Positions 25,159 through 34,112 of a stretch of DNA of 53,729 nt are shown here, one piece after another; the stretch's first letter is position 1; each line of letters begins with the position of its first letter. The translations under genes were made by a program, and so were the position numbers. Location of the stretch: the NCBI GenBank assembly GCA_017623295.1, contig JAGAPK010000040.1, positions 1-53,729 of the forward strand. Reading direction: 5' to 3'. The notes below the pieces were generated by a model that was given only the letters and a program-made list of their open reading frames with translations, was not told the DNA's origin and did not search any database. The stretch comes from Lachnospiraceae bacterium. GTDB lineage: Bacteria > Bacillota > Clostridia > Lachnospirales > Lachnospiraceae.

Positions 25159-25736
25159 CCGATTTCAAAGAAAAGACCGGATTTCTTGAGTGCCGGGCGA
25201 AGTGCCATGTATACGGCAACGGAAACAATCGTAGATGTTACTGCATTGATAGAAGTAGAAGCTACATTCCATGCCAGAGTTAATTCGGCTGCCGGTTTGC
25301 CCAAGATAAGCAGTTTGTAGTAATAACCAACCAATGGATCAAAAATAACATTGAATAGCAAACCACCAACAGCTGCTAAAATAGTCCATTTTAAAACCTT
25401 TTTTGTATCGTTTTCGGTAGAAATGTGACCAAGTTTGTGAGCGATTACGCCGGTAATTAAGCCGATGCACAGTTTCAAAATAAAGGTTTTAGGTGCGTAA
25501 GTAATATATACCGGGTCGAATAAATCACCGATTGTCATACCGAGAGCACCACCCAGACCACCGTAAAGACCGCCCAGAAGCAATGCACCGAGAACACATA
25601 CGGCGTTACCAAGATGGATAGAAGTGGCATCGCCACCCGGTAAGGTAATTTTGATTTGTAAGAACGTAAATACAACATAGGACAAAGCTGCGAATAAGCC
25701 TGTCAAAACAATTTTTTGAACTTTTTCATTTCTCAT
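25137..25736 (-). CDS. ECF transporter S component (substrate unknown)
   Basis: 199 aa from the ATG preceded by GAGGAG (7-nt spacing); a longer frame opens at 25850 without a ribosome site. Six hydrophobic segments and the ECF S-subunit features KIVLTGLFAALSYVVFTF, GDATSIHLGNAVCVLGALLLGGLYGGLGGALGMTIGDL and YAPKTFILKLCIGL. It binds a vitamin or other micronutrient and couples to a shared EcfAA'T module, not encoded here. No known riboswitch was recognised upstream; instead there is a 9-bp inverted repeat around the promoter. The substrate cannot be named from sequence. Confidence 0.85.
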   Translation of the reverse strand: MRNEKVQKIVLTGLFAALSYVVFTFLQIKITLPGGDATSIHLGNAVCVLGALLLGGLYGGLGGALGMTIGDLFDPVYITYAPKTFILKLCIGLITGVIAHKLGHISTENDTKKVLKWTILAAVGGLLFNVIFDPLVGYYYKLLILGKPAAELTLAWNVASTSINAVTSTIVSVAVYMALRPALKKSGLFFEIGKKEPKA

Positions 25737-25815
25737 GATAATCTCCTCATTTCTATTATTTATTGCTGTTTTTATGTTGCGATAACTTTTGCAAGAGCTC
25801 TTATGTATGTTCCTT

Positions 25816-25872
25816 ATTATAAACAGAAATGGCATGGTTGAAAGTGCCAAAATAGATTTTTTTAACCATGCC
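25816..25872 (-). promoter_or_regulatory. ECF gene promoter flanked by GGCATGGTT inverted repeat
   Basis: On the minus strand: -35 TTTCAA (25843-25838), 16-nt spacer, -10 TATAAT (25821-25816). GGCATGGTT (25831-25839) and AACCATGCC (25864-25872) are perfect 9-bp inverted arms separated by 24 nt; one arm overlaps the -35. This looks like a two-site operator. Confidence 0.6.
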
Positions 25873-26024
25873 AGTTTTTAACATGTCATGTATAGAATAA
25901 GTTAAGAAATAGAGGGGAAGTGCAGGATAACGCATTTGAAGGTTGCGGTTTATATGGGATAATGATAAAATAGTAAAAATGGGGATTTATGGAAAAAACA
26001 ATATAATGAATGGATGAGGAAACT

Positions 26025-28049
26025 ATGGTCTGGTATACGCTTTTATATTATTTGGTAGCGATATGTTTAATCTATACAGCAGTGAAAGCTTTTTCTCATA
26101 AAAATGAAACAGGTAACAGAGTTGCTATCATACAGGTGGCAGCTACTTTTGTAATTTTGTTCTATACCGTGACATTCTTGGTCGATAATTTAAAGGCAGT
26201 TTCGATTGCCAATAGTCTTTATGTTATAAGCATGGATATTTTTCTTATAACATTATTACAGTATGCAGTTCATTGCGTTGCTCAGAAAGAAGATTCCAAG
26301 ATATACAAAATACTAATATATGGATTATATGGTCTGGCAGTTGTTGATATAGTGTTGTTGGCAATCAATGTCTTTCATGGAATTGTATTAACTTATAGCG
26401 AGCTTGATGTAGTAAATGGTATTATCTGGTGGAAGGCAGAAGAACAGCCGCTATATTGTCTGCATTTGGCAATATGTTATTTTTGCGTATTGATGATTTT
26501 TGTAATCTTTGTAAAGAAGCTGATAGAAATGCCGAAGCTTTACAGAAGTCGTTATAGTAGCAGTTTGGGAGCTTTGGTATTAATTGTGTTTGTCAATTAT
26601 ATTTTCCAGACAGGCTATATAAGTTCGAGCTATGGCAATATTTCGATTCTATTATATGGATTTGGCTGTATGCTGACATACTGGAGTACATTTGACTATA
26701 CTTCGAAAGGTATGCTTAACACAATCCGTCGTATGATTCTGGAGTATATGGATACTCCAATGATTCTTTTTGACTATGAAGGATATGTAGCAGATTCCAA
26801 TAAGGATATGCGTAAAATCTTCCCGATTCTGGAAAAACCAAAGTCAAAGATGGGCTTGATTGACTTTTTACAGATTGGAGCTTTTAAAGAATTACAGAAT
26901 ACGGAAACTGACCAGAATTTTGAATGGTATAATCCAAACGAAAATGGTGCAAGAGTATATCAGTGTAGTTTTTTGTGTCTGAAAGATGAAAAGGGAAGAG
27001 ATATAGGCCACCTTCTGATGCTTCGAAATGTAGAAATTGAGAAGGATGCTTTGACACAGCTTTATACGAAGCAGGGCTTCTGGCAGAAATTGCAGATTCT
27101 GGAGCGTGAAGAAGTTTATCCGGTTACGGTTATTGTATGTAATGCGAATAGTATTGGTTTAATCAATGATGTATTTGGTTGGGCCAAAGGAAATGAAATG
27201 CTTCGTATGGTAGCAGATTTGTTGCGTGAGAATCTTCCACAGTCAGCATTCTTAGCACGACTGGAAGACGGAAATATGGCAGCTGTTTTTACGGAAGTAG
27301 AACAGAAATATGCAGAACAGTTATTTGAAAATATCAGAAAATTATATCAGGATGCCAATGATACCGGTATTGATTCTGACTTGGAATATGGTATTGCAGT
27401 TGCCAGAAATAAAGAGAAATCACTGGAAGATGCCTATCGGGAAGCCATTGACAGTATGCGAACCAAGAAGCTGATGAATGGCAGTTCCAAAAAGAGTTCA
27501 CTTATGGATTCTCTGACACAGACCTTGACAGAAAGTGATTATGAAACAGAAGAACATGTAGAACGTACGAAGGAAATGGCAATTAAGTTGGGACGAGCTC
27601 TGAATCTGACGGATGCCGATTTAGGTAAACTGGCATTGTTAGCAGTATTGCACGATATTGGTAAAATTGCTATTCCTCATTCGATTTTGTTAAAGCCGGG
27701 TAAGCTGACTCCGGAAGAATGGGAAGTTATGAAGAGTCATACCGAGAAAGGATACCGGATTGCCAGTGCTTCGCCGGAATTGGAGTCGATTGCGGAACAC
27801 ATATTGCATCATCATGAAAGATGGGATGGAAATGGTTATCCAAGTGGACTGAAAGGGGAAGATATTCCTCTGTTGTCCCGTATTATTACAGTTGTTGATT
27901 CTCATGATGTTATGGTACATGACAGACCATATCATAAGGCAATGAGCGAAGAGGCGGCACAGGAAGAATTACTTCGTTGTTCGGGAACACAGTTTGACCC
28001 TCATCTTGTTACTGTATTTTTGGAAGTCATTAATTCGACTGATGAGTAA
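26025..28049 (+). CDS. Membrane HD-GYP phosphodiesterase with degenerate GGDEF domain
   Basis: About 674 aa. Seven or so N-terminal membrane helices (histidine-kinase-type 7TM sensor, residues ~1-220), a PAS-like segment (MDTPMILFDYEGYVADSNKDMRKIF), a GGDEF-like domain (DALTQLYTKQGFWQKL) whose active loop reads LEDGNM instead of GGDEF, and a C-terminal HD-GYP domain with HDIGK, HHHERWDGNGYPSGLKG and VVDSHDVM. Expected: the HD-GYP part hydrolyses cyclic di-GMP, with the degenerate GGDEF domain serving as a sensor or scaffold. ATG 26010 is in frame, but AGGA just before ATG 26025 favours the latter. Monocistronic; a terminator follows. Confidence 0.87.
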   Translation: MVWYTLLYYLVAICLIYTAVKAFSHKNETGNRVAIIQVAATFVILFYTVTFLVDNLKAVSIANSLYVISMDIFLITLLQYAVHCVAQKEDSKIYKILIYGLYGLAVVDIVLLAINVFHGIVLTYSELDVVNGIIWWKAEEQPLYCLHLAICYFCVLMIFVIFVKKLIEMPKLYRSRYSSSLGALVLIVFVNYIFQTGYISSSYGNISILLYGFGCMLTYWSTFDYTSKGMLNTIRRMILEYMDTPMILFDYEGYVADSNKDMRKIFPILEKPKSKMGLIDFLQIGAFKELQNTETDQNFEWYNPNENGARVYQCSFLCLKDEKGRDIGHLLMLRNVEIEKDALTQLYTKQGFWQKLQILEREEVYPVTVIVCNANSIGLINDVFGWAKGNEMLRMVADLLRENLPQSAFLARLEDGNMAAVFTEVEQKYAEQLFENIRKLYQDANDTGIDSDLEYGIAVARNKEKSLEDAYREAIDSMRTKKLMNGSSKKSSLMDSLTQTLTESDYETEEHVERTKEMAIKLGRALNLTDADLGKLALLAVLHDIGKIAIPHSILLKPGKLTPEEWEVMKSHTEKGYRIASASPELESIAEHILHHHERWDGNGYPSGLKGEDIPLLSRIITVVDSHDVMVHDRPYHKAMSEEAAQEELLRCSGTQFDPHLVTVFLEVINSTDE

Positions 28050-28055
28050 AATTAT

Positions 28056-28099
28056 AACGCCAGTAGACTGAGAAAAGGCGAAGTCTACTGACGTTTTTT
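28056..28099 (+). terminator. Terminator of the HD-GYP gene
   Basis: AACGcCAGTAGACT pairs with AGTCTACTGaCGTT, followed by TTTTT. It separates the HD-GYP gene from the convergent GH31 gene. Confidence 0.85.
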
Positions 28100-28145
28100 A
28101 TTGCAATGTGTTTAAGGATTGGTAATCCTATTGTCTGTATTTCTA

Positions 28146-30413
28146 TTAACAGTTTATATAATTAACTTTGATGTCGGGATAATCATCATAACCGGCATGC
28201 ACTTTGGTAATAGAAAGGTTGTTGTCCCCTTTGTTTTCGAAAAGATATTCATTATAAGCCCCATTCTGATAGGCGAAGTCTTCTCCGTTATCATGGTAGT
28301 GAGTATAGGAGCCGCATCCCGGATATACTTCCAGAATTAATTCGGGATTCTCAAGTTCACCTACATACATCTGCGCCGGAGCTTTTGGCAGTATAGTTCC
28401 TGCTTTGACAAAAATCGGACAGGTATCTAATGGCGCATCCACCAGATAGTATTGTGAACCTTGATATTCCTTGTGGGTCCAATAATCATACCAAATGCCT
28501 TCCGGCAGATAAACCATACGTTTTACAGCACCCTGTTCGACAACCGGGGCAACTAACAACTGCTCACCCACTAAGAACTCGTCATTTAAGTTTCTTACAT
28601 TTTCATCTTTTTCATAGTGCAATACAAGAGGTCTGATAACAGGAAGACCGGTCTGCTCACATTCATGACATAAATCATAGAAGTATGGAATCAGACTGTA
28701 ACGAAGTTCTACATATTTGCGGTAAATGTCTAATATCTTATCACCAAATAACCAAGGTTCCTGATTCATATTACCTTTTGCACAATGACTGCGGAAAAGT
28801 GGAGAAAAACAGCCAATTTGTACCCAACGTGCCATGAGCTCCGGTGTGGTATCAGCACCAAAACCACCGATATCTGTTCCTACAAATGCCATACCGCTTA
28901 AACCAAGATTACACTGCTGAGGAATTGCCATGCGAAGGTGTGTCCAGATACTCTGATTATCGCCTGTCCACGCAGTAGAGTATTTTTGAGAGCCACTGTA
29001 ACATGCTCTGGTAATAACAAAAGGTCTTTTATTGGTCAGTTTCTTCCAGCCTTCGTAAGTAGCCTTTGCCATATTGTGGCCATAAACGTTGTGTATTTCC
29101 GCGTGAGTAGACGGTCTGTCTTCATCTGTGAAAATAACATCATTTGGCAGTGGACCATTGAAGCTTGCCGGTTCATTCATATCATTCCAGATACCGCTGA
29201 CACCCAAGTTGGTATAGAAATCAAGGTGTTCGCCCCACCAGTCACGAACCTTTGGATTGCCGAAATCAGGATATACGGCATCTCCGGGCCAGACTGCATT
29301 CACATAAACACTACCATCCGGAGATTTGGCATAATAACCTTTTTCCATACCTTCTTCATACATGTTGTAACCTTTTTCTACTTTTACACCCGGATCAATA
29401 ATGGTAACAGTTTTAATGCCTTGTTTCTGAAAATCAGAAATTAGAGTTTTCGCATCGCTAAAACGTTCTTTATCCCAAGTGAATACTTTGTAGCGCTCCA
29501 TATAGTCGATGTCAAAGTGTATGGCATCACAAGGGATGCGACATTCCTTTAACTTAGCAGCCACGTTACGGAAAACTTCTTCGCTGTCATATCCCCAACG
29601 GGACTGATGATAACCCAAAGTCCATTTCTGAGGAAGTGGTGTCCGTCCGGTCAGATAAGTGTAATTTTCTACAATATCAGGCATGGAATTGCCACCGATA
29701 AAATAATAATCCAAATTGCCATTATCGCTGCCGAAGCTGTAATAGTCGTTGTTTTCTTTTCCAAAGTTAAAATAGCTCTTAAAAGTATTATCATAGAAAA
29801 TACCATAAACGCCATTTTCTTTCAGAGTAATGAAGAAAGGGATGCTTTTGTAGAGCGATTTAAAACAATCCTCGTGTGGGTCCGGAATATCACTGTTCCA
29901 GTTCTCATATTCATAAAACCGTTTGTTGAGGACTCCGGTTTTGTCTCCAAGACCGTAGATGCAGTCTCCCTCATCCAATTGTTTCACACACTGTACCGGA
30001 TAATTCTGACCGCCAGCCATGTCTACGTCATGACCTTCCTGCTTAATAAATTCAATGAAGGACTCCTGTAATTCGAAGCGAGGAATTCGTCTGCCACGAT
30101 AATCGGCACAGAGAAGATTACCGGTTTTGTCATAGAAATCTATCATGCAATCATCATAAATTTTGCAGATAAGAGAACTTGTGGTTAACATAATATTCTT
30201 TTTGCCATCTTCTGTGCAGCTATCTACTATGCGAAATGGTGTTGGTTGCTCTTTATCGCCTTCGATTGCTTTGGAACGGTGCTCCGTAGTATACAGAGGA
30301 ACAAATATATTGATAATTTCGGGAGTGAGTACGTGAAGTGTCACATCCTGTTCTTCATAGTGAAGTGTAATAATCTGGTTTGTTTGCTCATAGCTTAATA
30401 ATTTACCAAACAT
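28146..30413 (-). CDS. GH31 alpha-glucosidase-type glycoside hydrolase
   Basis: 755 aa, full-length family 31 protein: N-terminal beta-sandwich (1-255), (beta/alpha)8 barrel with nucleophile D411 in GIWNDMNEP and acid/base D485 in WTGDNQSIW, then C-terminal beta domains (DFAYQNGAYNEY). The motif FDIDYMERYKVFTWD also fits the alpha-glucosidase/alpha-xylosidase group. No signal peptide: cytoplasmic hydrolysis of alpha-glucosides is likely. The start has GGAGG about 9-10 nt upstream. No transporter or regulator is adjacent, so the exact substrate (maltose, isomaltose, other) is open. Convergent with the HD-GYP gene. Confidence 0.93.
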   Translation of the reverse strand: MFGKLLSYEQTNQIITLHYEEQDVTLHVLTPEIINIFVPLYTTEHRSKAIEGDKEQPTPFRIVDSCTEDGKKNIMLTTSSLICKIYDDCMIDFYDKTGNLLCADYRGRRIPRFELQESFIEFIKQEGHDVDMAGGQNYPVQCVKQLDEGDCIYGLGDKTGVLNKRFYEYENWNSDIPDPHEDCFKSLYKSIPFFITLKENGVYGIFYDNTFKSYFNFGKENNDYYSFGSDNGNLDYYFIGGNSMPDIVENYTYLTGRTPLPQKWTLGYHQSRWGYDSEEVFRNVAAKLKECRIPCDAIHFDIDYMERYKVFTWDKERFSDAKTLISDFQKQGIKTVTIIDPGVKVEKGYNMYEEGMEKGYYAKSPDGSVYVNAVWPGDAVYPDFGNPKVRDWWGEHLDFYTNLGVSGIWNDMNEPASFNGPLPNDVIFTDEDRPSTHAEIHNVYGHNMAKATYEGWKKLTNKRPFVITRACYSGSQKYSTAWTGDNQSIWTHLRMAIPQQCNLGLSGMAFVGTDIGGFGADTTPELMARWVQIGCFSPLFRSHCAKGNMNQEPWLFGDKILDIYRKYVELRYSLIPYFYDLCHECEQTGLPVIRPLVLHYEKDENVRNLNDEFLVGEQLLVAPVVEQGAVKRMVYLPEGIWYDYWTHKEYQGSQYYLVDAPLDTCPIFVKAGTILPKAPAQMYVGELENPELILEVYPGCGSYTHYHDNGEDFAYQNGAYNEYLFENKGDNNLSITKVHAGYDDYPDIKVNYINC

Positions 30414-30535
30414 TTTATGATGCCTCCGACAATAAAGTTTTTCTTAAAGAATAGTATTTACTTTTTTCGTAAATTTTAGTTGATTGTAATTGTATTGTAG
30501 TGGAAAAGGATGGAAGATGCAAGAAGTAATTATGA

Positions 30536-30564
30536 TTGACATTGCGATAACAATATTATAAAAT
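30536..30564 (+). promoter_or_regulatory. Promoter ahead of the 64-aa ORF
   Basis: TTGACA (30536-30541), 17-nt spacer, TAAAAT (30559-30564). The 300-nt interval between the GH31 start and the small ORF otherwise contains a GATTC-T7-GAATC dyad (~30588) and GC-richer short repeats (GCAGTTCGC at two places near 30606 and 30627), but no gene I can support. Confidence 0.5.
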
Positions 30565-30713
30565 AAAGTCATCTAAAAATGGGTCGATTCTTTTTTTGAA
30601 TCAATGCGCAGTTCGCGCAAACAGAGCAGTTCGCTTTGGGATTCCTAATATGCAGTAACAATAGTTAGAAACTTATTGCTTTATAAGAAAACGAGGAATG
30701 GAGGTGCGAATAT

Positions 30714-30908
30714 ATGACGTTGATGATGAGAGAAAAAGAGAAATATGAAGAAGGCCGTGCTGACGGACACACCGAGGGTACTTTGTTGACATTATTTGCA
30801 CTAGTTAAAAAAGGATTGATAAGTTTAAAAGATGCTTCAGAAGAAGCAGGTATGTCGGAAGAACTTTTTAGCACGAAAATGCAGCAAGCGGAATTTGATA
30901 AGAAATGA
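30714..30908 (+). CDS. Small orphan protein resembling the C-terminal tail of Rpn/PDDEXK transposase-like proteins
   Basis: 64 aa with a good ribosome site (GGAGG about 8-9 nt upstream). The sequence runs EKEKYEEGRADGHTEGTLLTLFALVKKGLISLKDASEEAGMSEELF: a charged EGxxxGxxEG segment, then the LVKKGLISLKDAxEEAGMSEEEF pattern that ends many Rpn-family (recombination-promoting nuclease) proteins. The catalytic part is absent, so this is either a remnant of such a gene or a stand-alone small protein. The presence of its own promoter and SD leaves both possible. Confidence 0.5.
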   Translation: MTLMMREKEKYEEGRADGHTEGTLLTLFALVKKGLISLKDASEEAGMSEELFSTKMQQAEFDKK

Positions 30909-30941
30909 AGTGAAAAGATGAAAAATTAACCACGACCACTC

Positions 30942-30970
30942 TTGACAAAAAAATCCCAATTTAATATAGT
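30942..30970 (+). promoter_or_regulatory. valS T-box promoter
   Basis: TTGACA (30942-30947), 17-nt spacer, TATAGT (30965-30970). Transcription would start about 20 nt before the T-box stem I. Confidence 0.85.
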
Positions 30971-30994
30971 TGTACTATATAAATATGTTTTTCA

Positions 30995-31268
30995 AAGGTA
31001 ATGACAAAGAGGAGTACATGATGACCGCCGCCAGAGAGAGCAACCATAAGCTGAAAGGATGCTTCGGAGAGGAATGATGGAAGGTAGCTTTGGAACCGGG
31101 ACACTGAACTTGCTGTATTATCATAACGCATGGATGATGACGATAGTAAGTGTTCACGTTTTATCCCCGTTAACGGATAAGATTCTGATAGGAATCATTG
31201 AGTGAGAAATTAAGGTGGTACCGCGTATGATGCGCCCTTTGCTGACAGTGTCAGCAGAGGGCTTTTTT
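30995..31268 (+). ncRNA. T-box leader (tRNA-Val sensing) of valS
   Basis: The T-box motif AATTAAGGTGGTACCGCG (31208-31225) is followed by a 13-bp terminator stem (31234-31262) and six T (31263-31268). Stem I shows the AGAGAG and GCTGAAAGG elements. The probable specifier is GTA at 31084-31086 in GAAGGTAGCTTTGGAA, a valine codon, agreeing with valS downstream. Uncharged tRNA-Val would pair with specifier and T-box, stabilise the antiterminator and allow valS transcription. Confidence 0.95.
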
Positions 31269-31321
31269 GTTATATAGGAAAGCATGTTGTACAAAGTAAA
31301 AATATAAAGGAGATAACGACT

Positions 31322-34036
31322 ATGAGCAAAGAATTAGCAAAGACCTATGACCCGAAGGGCATAGAAGACAGATTGTATCAGAAGTGGCTTGATAAGAAAT
31401 ATTTTCATGCCGAAGTAGATAAGACAAAGAAACCATTTACCATTGTGATTCCGCCTCCAAACATTACGGGACAGCTGCACATGGGACATGCACTTGATAA
31501 TACCATGCAGGATATTTTAATTCGTTATAAGAGAATGCAGGGATACAATGCACTCTGGCAGCCGGGTACAGACCATGCTTCTATTGCAACAGAAGTTAAG
31601 ATTATTGAGAAACTGAAAGAAGAAGGCATTAACAAAGAAGATTTAGGACGAGAAGGCTTCTTAGAGCGTGCGTGGGCTTGGAAAAAAGAGTACGGCGGAC
31701 GTATTATCAGCCAGCTGAAGAAATTAGGTTCTTCCTGTGACTGGGACAGAGAACGTTTTACAATGGATGAAGGTTGTAACAAAGCTGTTACAGAAGTTTT
31801 TTGTAAGATGCACGAAAAAGGATGGATTTACAAAGGTAGCAGAATTATCAACTGGTGTCCGGTATGTAATACTTCCATTTCTGATGCAGAAGTAGAATAC
31901 GAAGAACAGGCAGGACATTTCTGGCACATCAAATATCCTCTTGTTGATGAGAATGGTCAGCCAAGTAAAACGGAATTTCTGGAGTTTGCAACAACCCGTC
32001 CGGAAACGATGTTAGGTGATACGGCAGTAGCAGTTAATCCGAAAGATGAAAGATATACTTACTTAAAAGGCAGACAGGTTTGGCTTCCTATCGTAAACAA
32101 ACCGATTCCGGTTGTAGAAGATGAGTATGTTGATATGGAATTTGGTACCGGTGTTGTTAAAATTACACCTGCTCATGACCCGAATGACTTTGAAGTTGGT
32201 AAGAGACACAACTTACCGGAAATCAATATCATGAATGATGATGCAACAATCAATGCAAACGGCGGTAAATACGAAGGACTTGACCGTTATGAAGCAAGAA
32301 AGCAGATTGTAGCAGAATTAGAAAAAGAAGGTCTTTTGGTACGCATTGAGGATTATTCTCACAATGTAGGTACACATGACCGTTGCAAGACAACTATCGA
32401 ACCACTTATCAAAAAACAGTGGTTTGTCAGAATGGATGAGTTAATCAAACCGGCAGTAGAAGCAGTAAAGAATGGAGATATTAAACTGATTCCGGAACGT
32501 ATGGAGAAAACATACTTCAACTGGACAGATAATATCCGTGACTGGTGTATCAGCCGTCAGCTCTGGTGGGGACACAGAATCCCGGCTTATTACTGTGATA
32601 AATGTGGTGAAGTTATTGTAGCCAAAGAGGAACCAAGTGTATGTCCAAAATGTGGAGAAACACATTTCACACAGGACCCGGATACGCTGGATACATGGTT
32701 CTCGTCCGCACTCTGGCCGTTTTCTACTTTAGGATGGCCGGAAATGACAGAAGATTTGAAATACTTCTATCCGACAGATGTATTAGTAACCGGATATGAT
32801 ATTATTTTCTTCTGGGTTATCCGTATGATTTTCTCCGGTTTCGAGCAGATGGGTGAGAAACCATTTAAGACGGTATTGTTTCACGGACTTGTAAGAGACT
32901 CTCAGGGACGTAAGATGAGTAAATCTCTCGGAAATGGTATTGACCCACTTGAGATTATTGATCAGTATGGTGCAGATGCACTTCGTCTGACTTTGATTAC
33001 CGGTAACGCACCTGGTAATGATATGCGTTTCTACTATGAAAGAGTAGAAGCAAGCCGTAATTTTGCAAATAAAGTATGGAATGCATCCCGTTTCATTATG
33101 ATGAATATGGAAAATGCGTTGGAAGAAGCAAAAGCGCAGGGCAAAACCGGCAAACCGGGTTGGGAAGTTTCCTTTGAAGAAATTAAAGAGGAGCTTGGAC
33201 CGGTAGATAGATGGATTATTTCTAAATTGAATACTTTAATTCAGGATGTTACTGACAATATGGAGCATTTTGAACTTGGTATTGCGGTTCAGAAGGTATA
33301 TGATTTTATCTGGGATGAATTCTGTGACTGGTATATAGAAATGGTAAAACCACGTCTTTATGGTAAAGAAGAAGATGGAAGAGCAAGCCGTGATGCAGCA
33401 CTTTGGACTTTGAAAAATGTATTGATTGATGCATTGAAACTGTTGCATCCATATATGCCATTTATTACAGAGGAAATTTTCTGTACCATTCAGTCTGAAG
33501 AGGAATCTATTATGATTTCCAAATGGCCTGAATTCACACAGGATAGAAATTTCGCAATCGCTGAAAATGCAATTGAGTTAATCAAAGAAGCAGTTCGCGG
33601 TATTCGTAACGTTCGTACCCAGATGAATGTTGCACCAAGCAGAAAAGCAGCTGTTTTTGTAGTAAGTGAAAAAGCTGATGTCAGACAGATTTTCGAAGAA
33701 GGTAAGCTGTTCTTTGCTTCTTTGGCAGGTGCTTCCGAAGTAACTATTCAGGCAGACAAAGCCGGTATTGCAGATGACGCGGTATCCGTAGTGATTCCGA
33801 ATGCTACACTGTATATTCCTTTTGCCGAATTGGTAGATATCAAGCAGGAAATTGAACGACTGGAAAAAGAGCAGAAACGTCTGGAAGGCGAGCTTGCACG
33901 TGTTAATGGTATGCTGAATAATGAACGCTTTATGTCTAAGGCACCGGAAGCTAAAGTTGCCGAAGAAAGAGCAAAATTAGAGAAGTATACACAGATGATG
34001 GAACAGGTAAAAGAACGTTTGACACAATTGCGATAA
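31322..34036 (+). CDS. valS: Valyl-tRNA synthetase
   Basis: 904 aa, class I synthetase charging tRNA-Val. HIGH-type motif HMGH (53-56) in [15 protein letters not shown], editing (CP1) domain with [17 protein letters not shown], zinc-like Cys pairs (CDKCGEV, CPKCGE), KMSKS at 531-535 ([11 protein letters not shown]), and a C-terminal coiled-coil arm ([23 protein letters not shown]) that is specific to ValRS. Length is normal. Regulated by the T-box leader immediately upstream. Confidence 0.98.
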   Translation: MSKELAKTYDPKGIEDRLYQKWLDKKYFHAEVDKTKKPFTIVIPPPNITGQLHMGHALDNTMQDILIRYKRMQGYNALWQPGTDHASIATEVKIIEKLKEEGINKEDLGREGFLERAWAWKKEYGGRIISQLKKLGSSCDWDRERFTMDEGCNKAVTEVFCKMHEKGWIYKGSRIINWCPVCNTSISDAEVEYEEQAGHFWHIKYPLVDENGQPSKTEFLEFATTRPETMLGDTAVAVNPKDERYTYLKGRQVWLPIVNKPIPVVEDEYVDMEFGTGVVKITPAHDPNDFEVGKRHNLPEINIMNDDATINANGGKYEGLDRYEARKQIVAELEKEGLLVRIEDYSHNVGTHDRCKTTIEPLIKKQWFVRMDELIKPAVEAVKNGDIKLIPERMEKTYFNWTDNIRDWCISRQLWWGHRIPAYYCDKCGEVIVAKEEPSVCPKCGETHFTQDPDTLDTWFSSALWPFSTLGWPEMTEDLKYFYPTDVLVTGYDIIFFWVIRMIFSGFEQMGEKPFKTVLFHGLVRDSQGRKMSKSLGNGIDPLEIIDQYGADALRLTLITGNAPGNDMRFYYERVEASRNFANKVWNASRFIMMNMENALEEAKAQGKTGKPGWEVSFEEIKEELGPVDRWIISKLNTLIQDVTDNMEHFELGIAVQKVYDFIWDEFCDWYIEMVKPRLYGKEEDGRASRDAALWTLKNVLIDALKLLHPYMPFITEEIFCTIQSEEESIMISKWPEFTQDRNFAIAENAIELIKEAVRGIRNVRTQMNVAPSRKAAVFVVSEKADVRQIFEEGKLFFASLAGASEVTIQADKAGIADDAVSVVIPNATLYIPFAELVDIKQEIERLEKEQKRLEGELARVNGMLNNERFMSKAPEAKVAEERAKLEKYTQMMEQVKERLTQLR

Positions 34037-34112
34037 AATATTGTGTTTGGACTGGAAAAGAATTGCTTTTTAGTATAGAATAATAGAAAGGGTATAAAAG
34101 GAGGTGAGTCAC

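Noticed and set aside
25741-25900. Riboswitch upstream of the ECF S-component
   Set aside because: No preQ1, TPP, FMN, THF or cobalamin consensus was recognised; the only structure is the 9-bp inverted repeat around the promoter.
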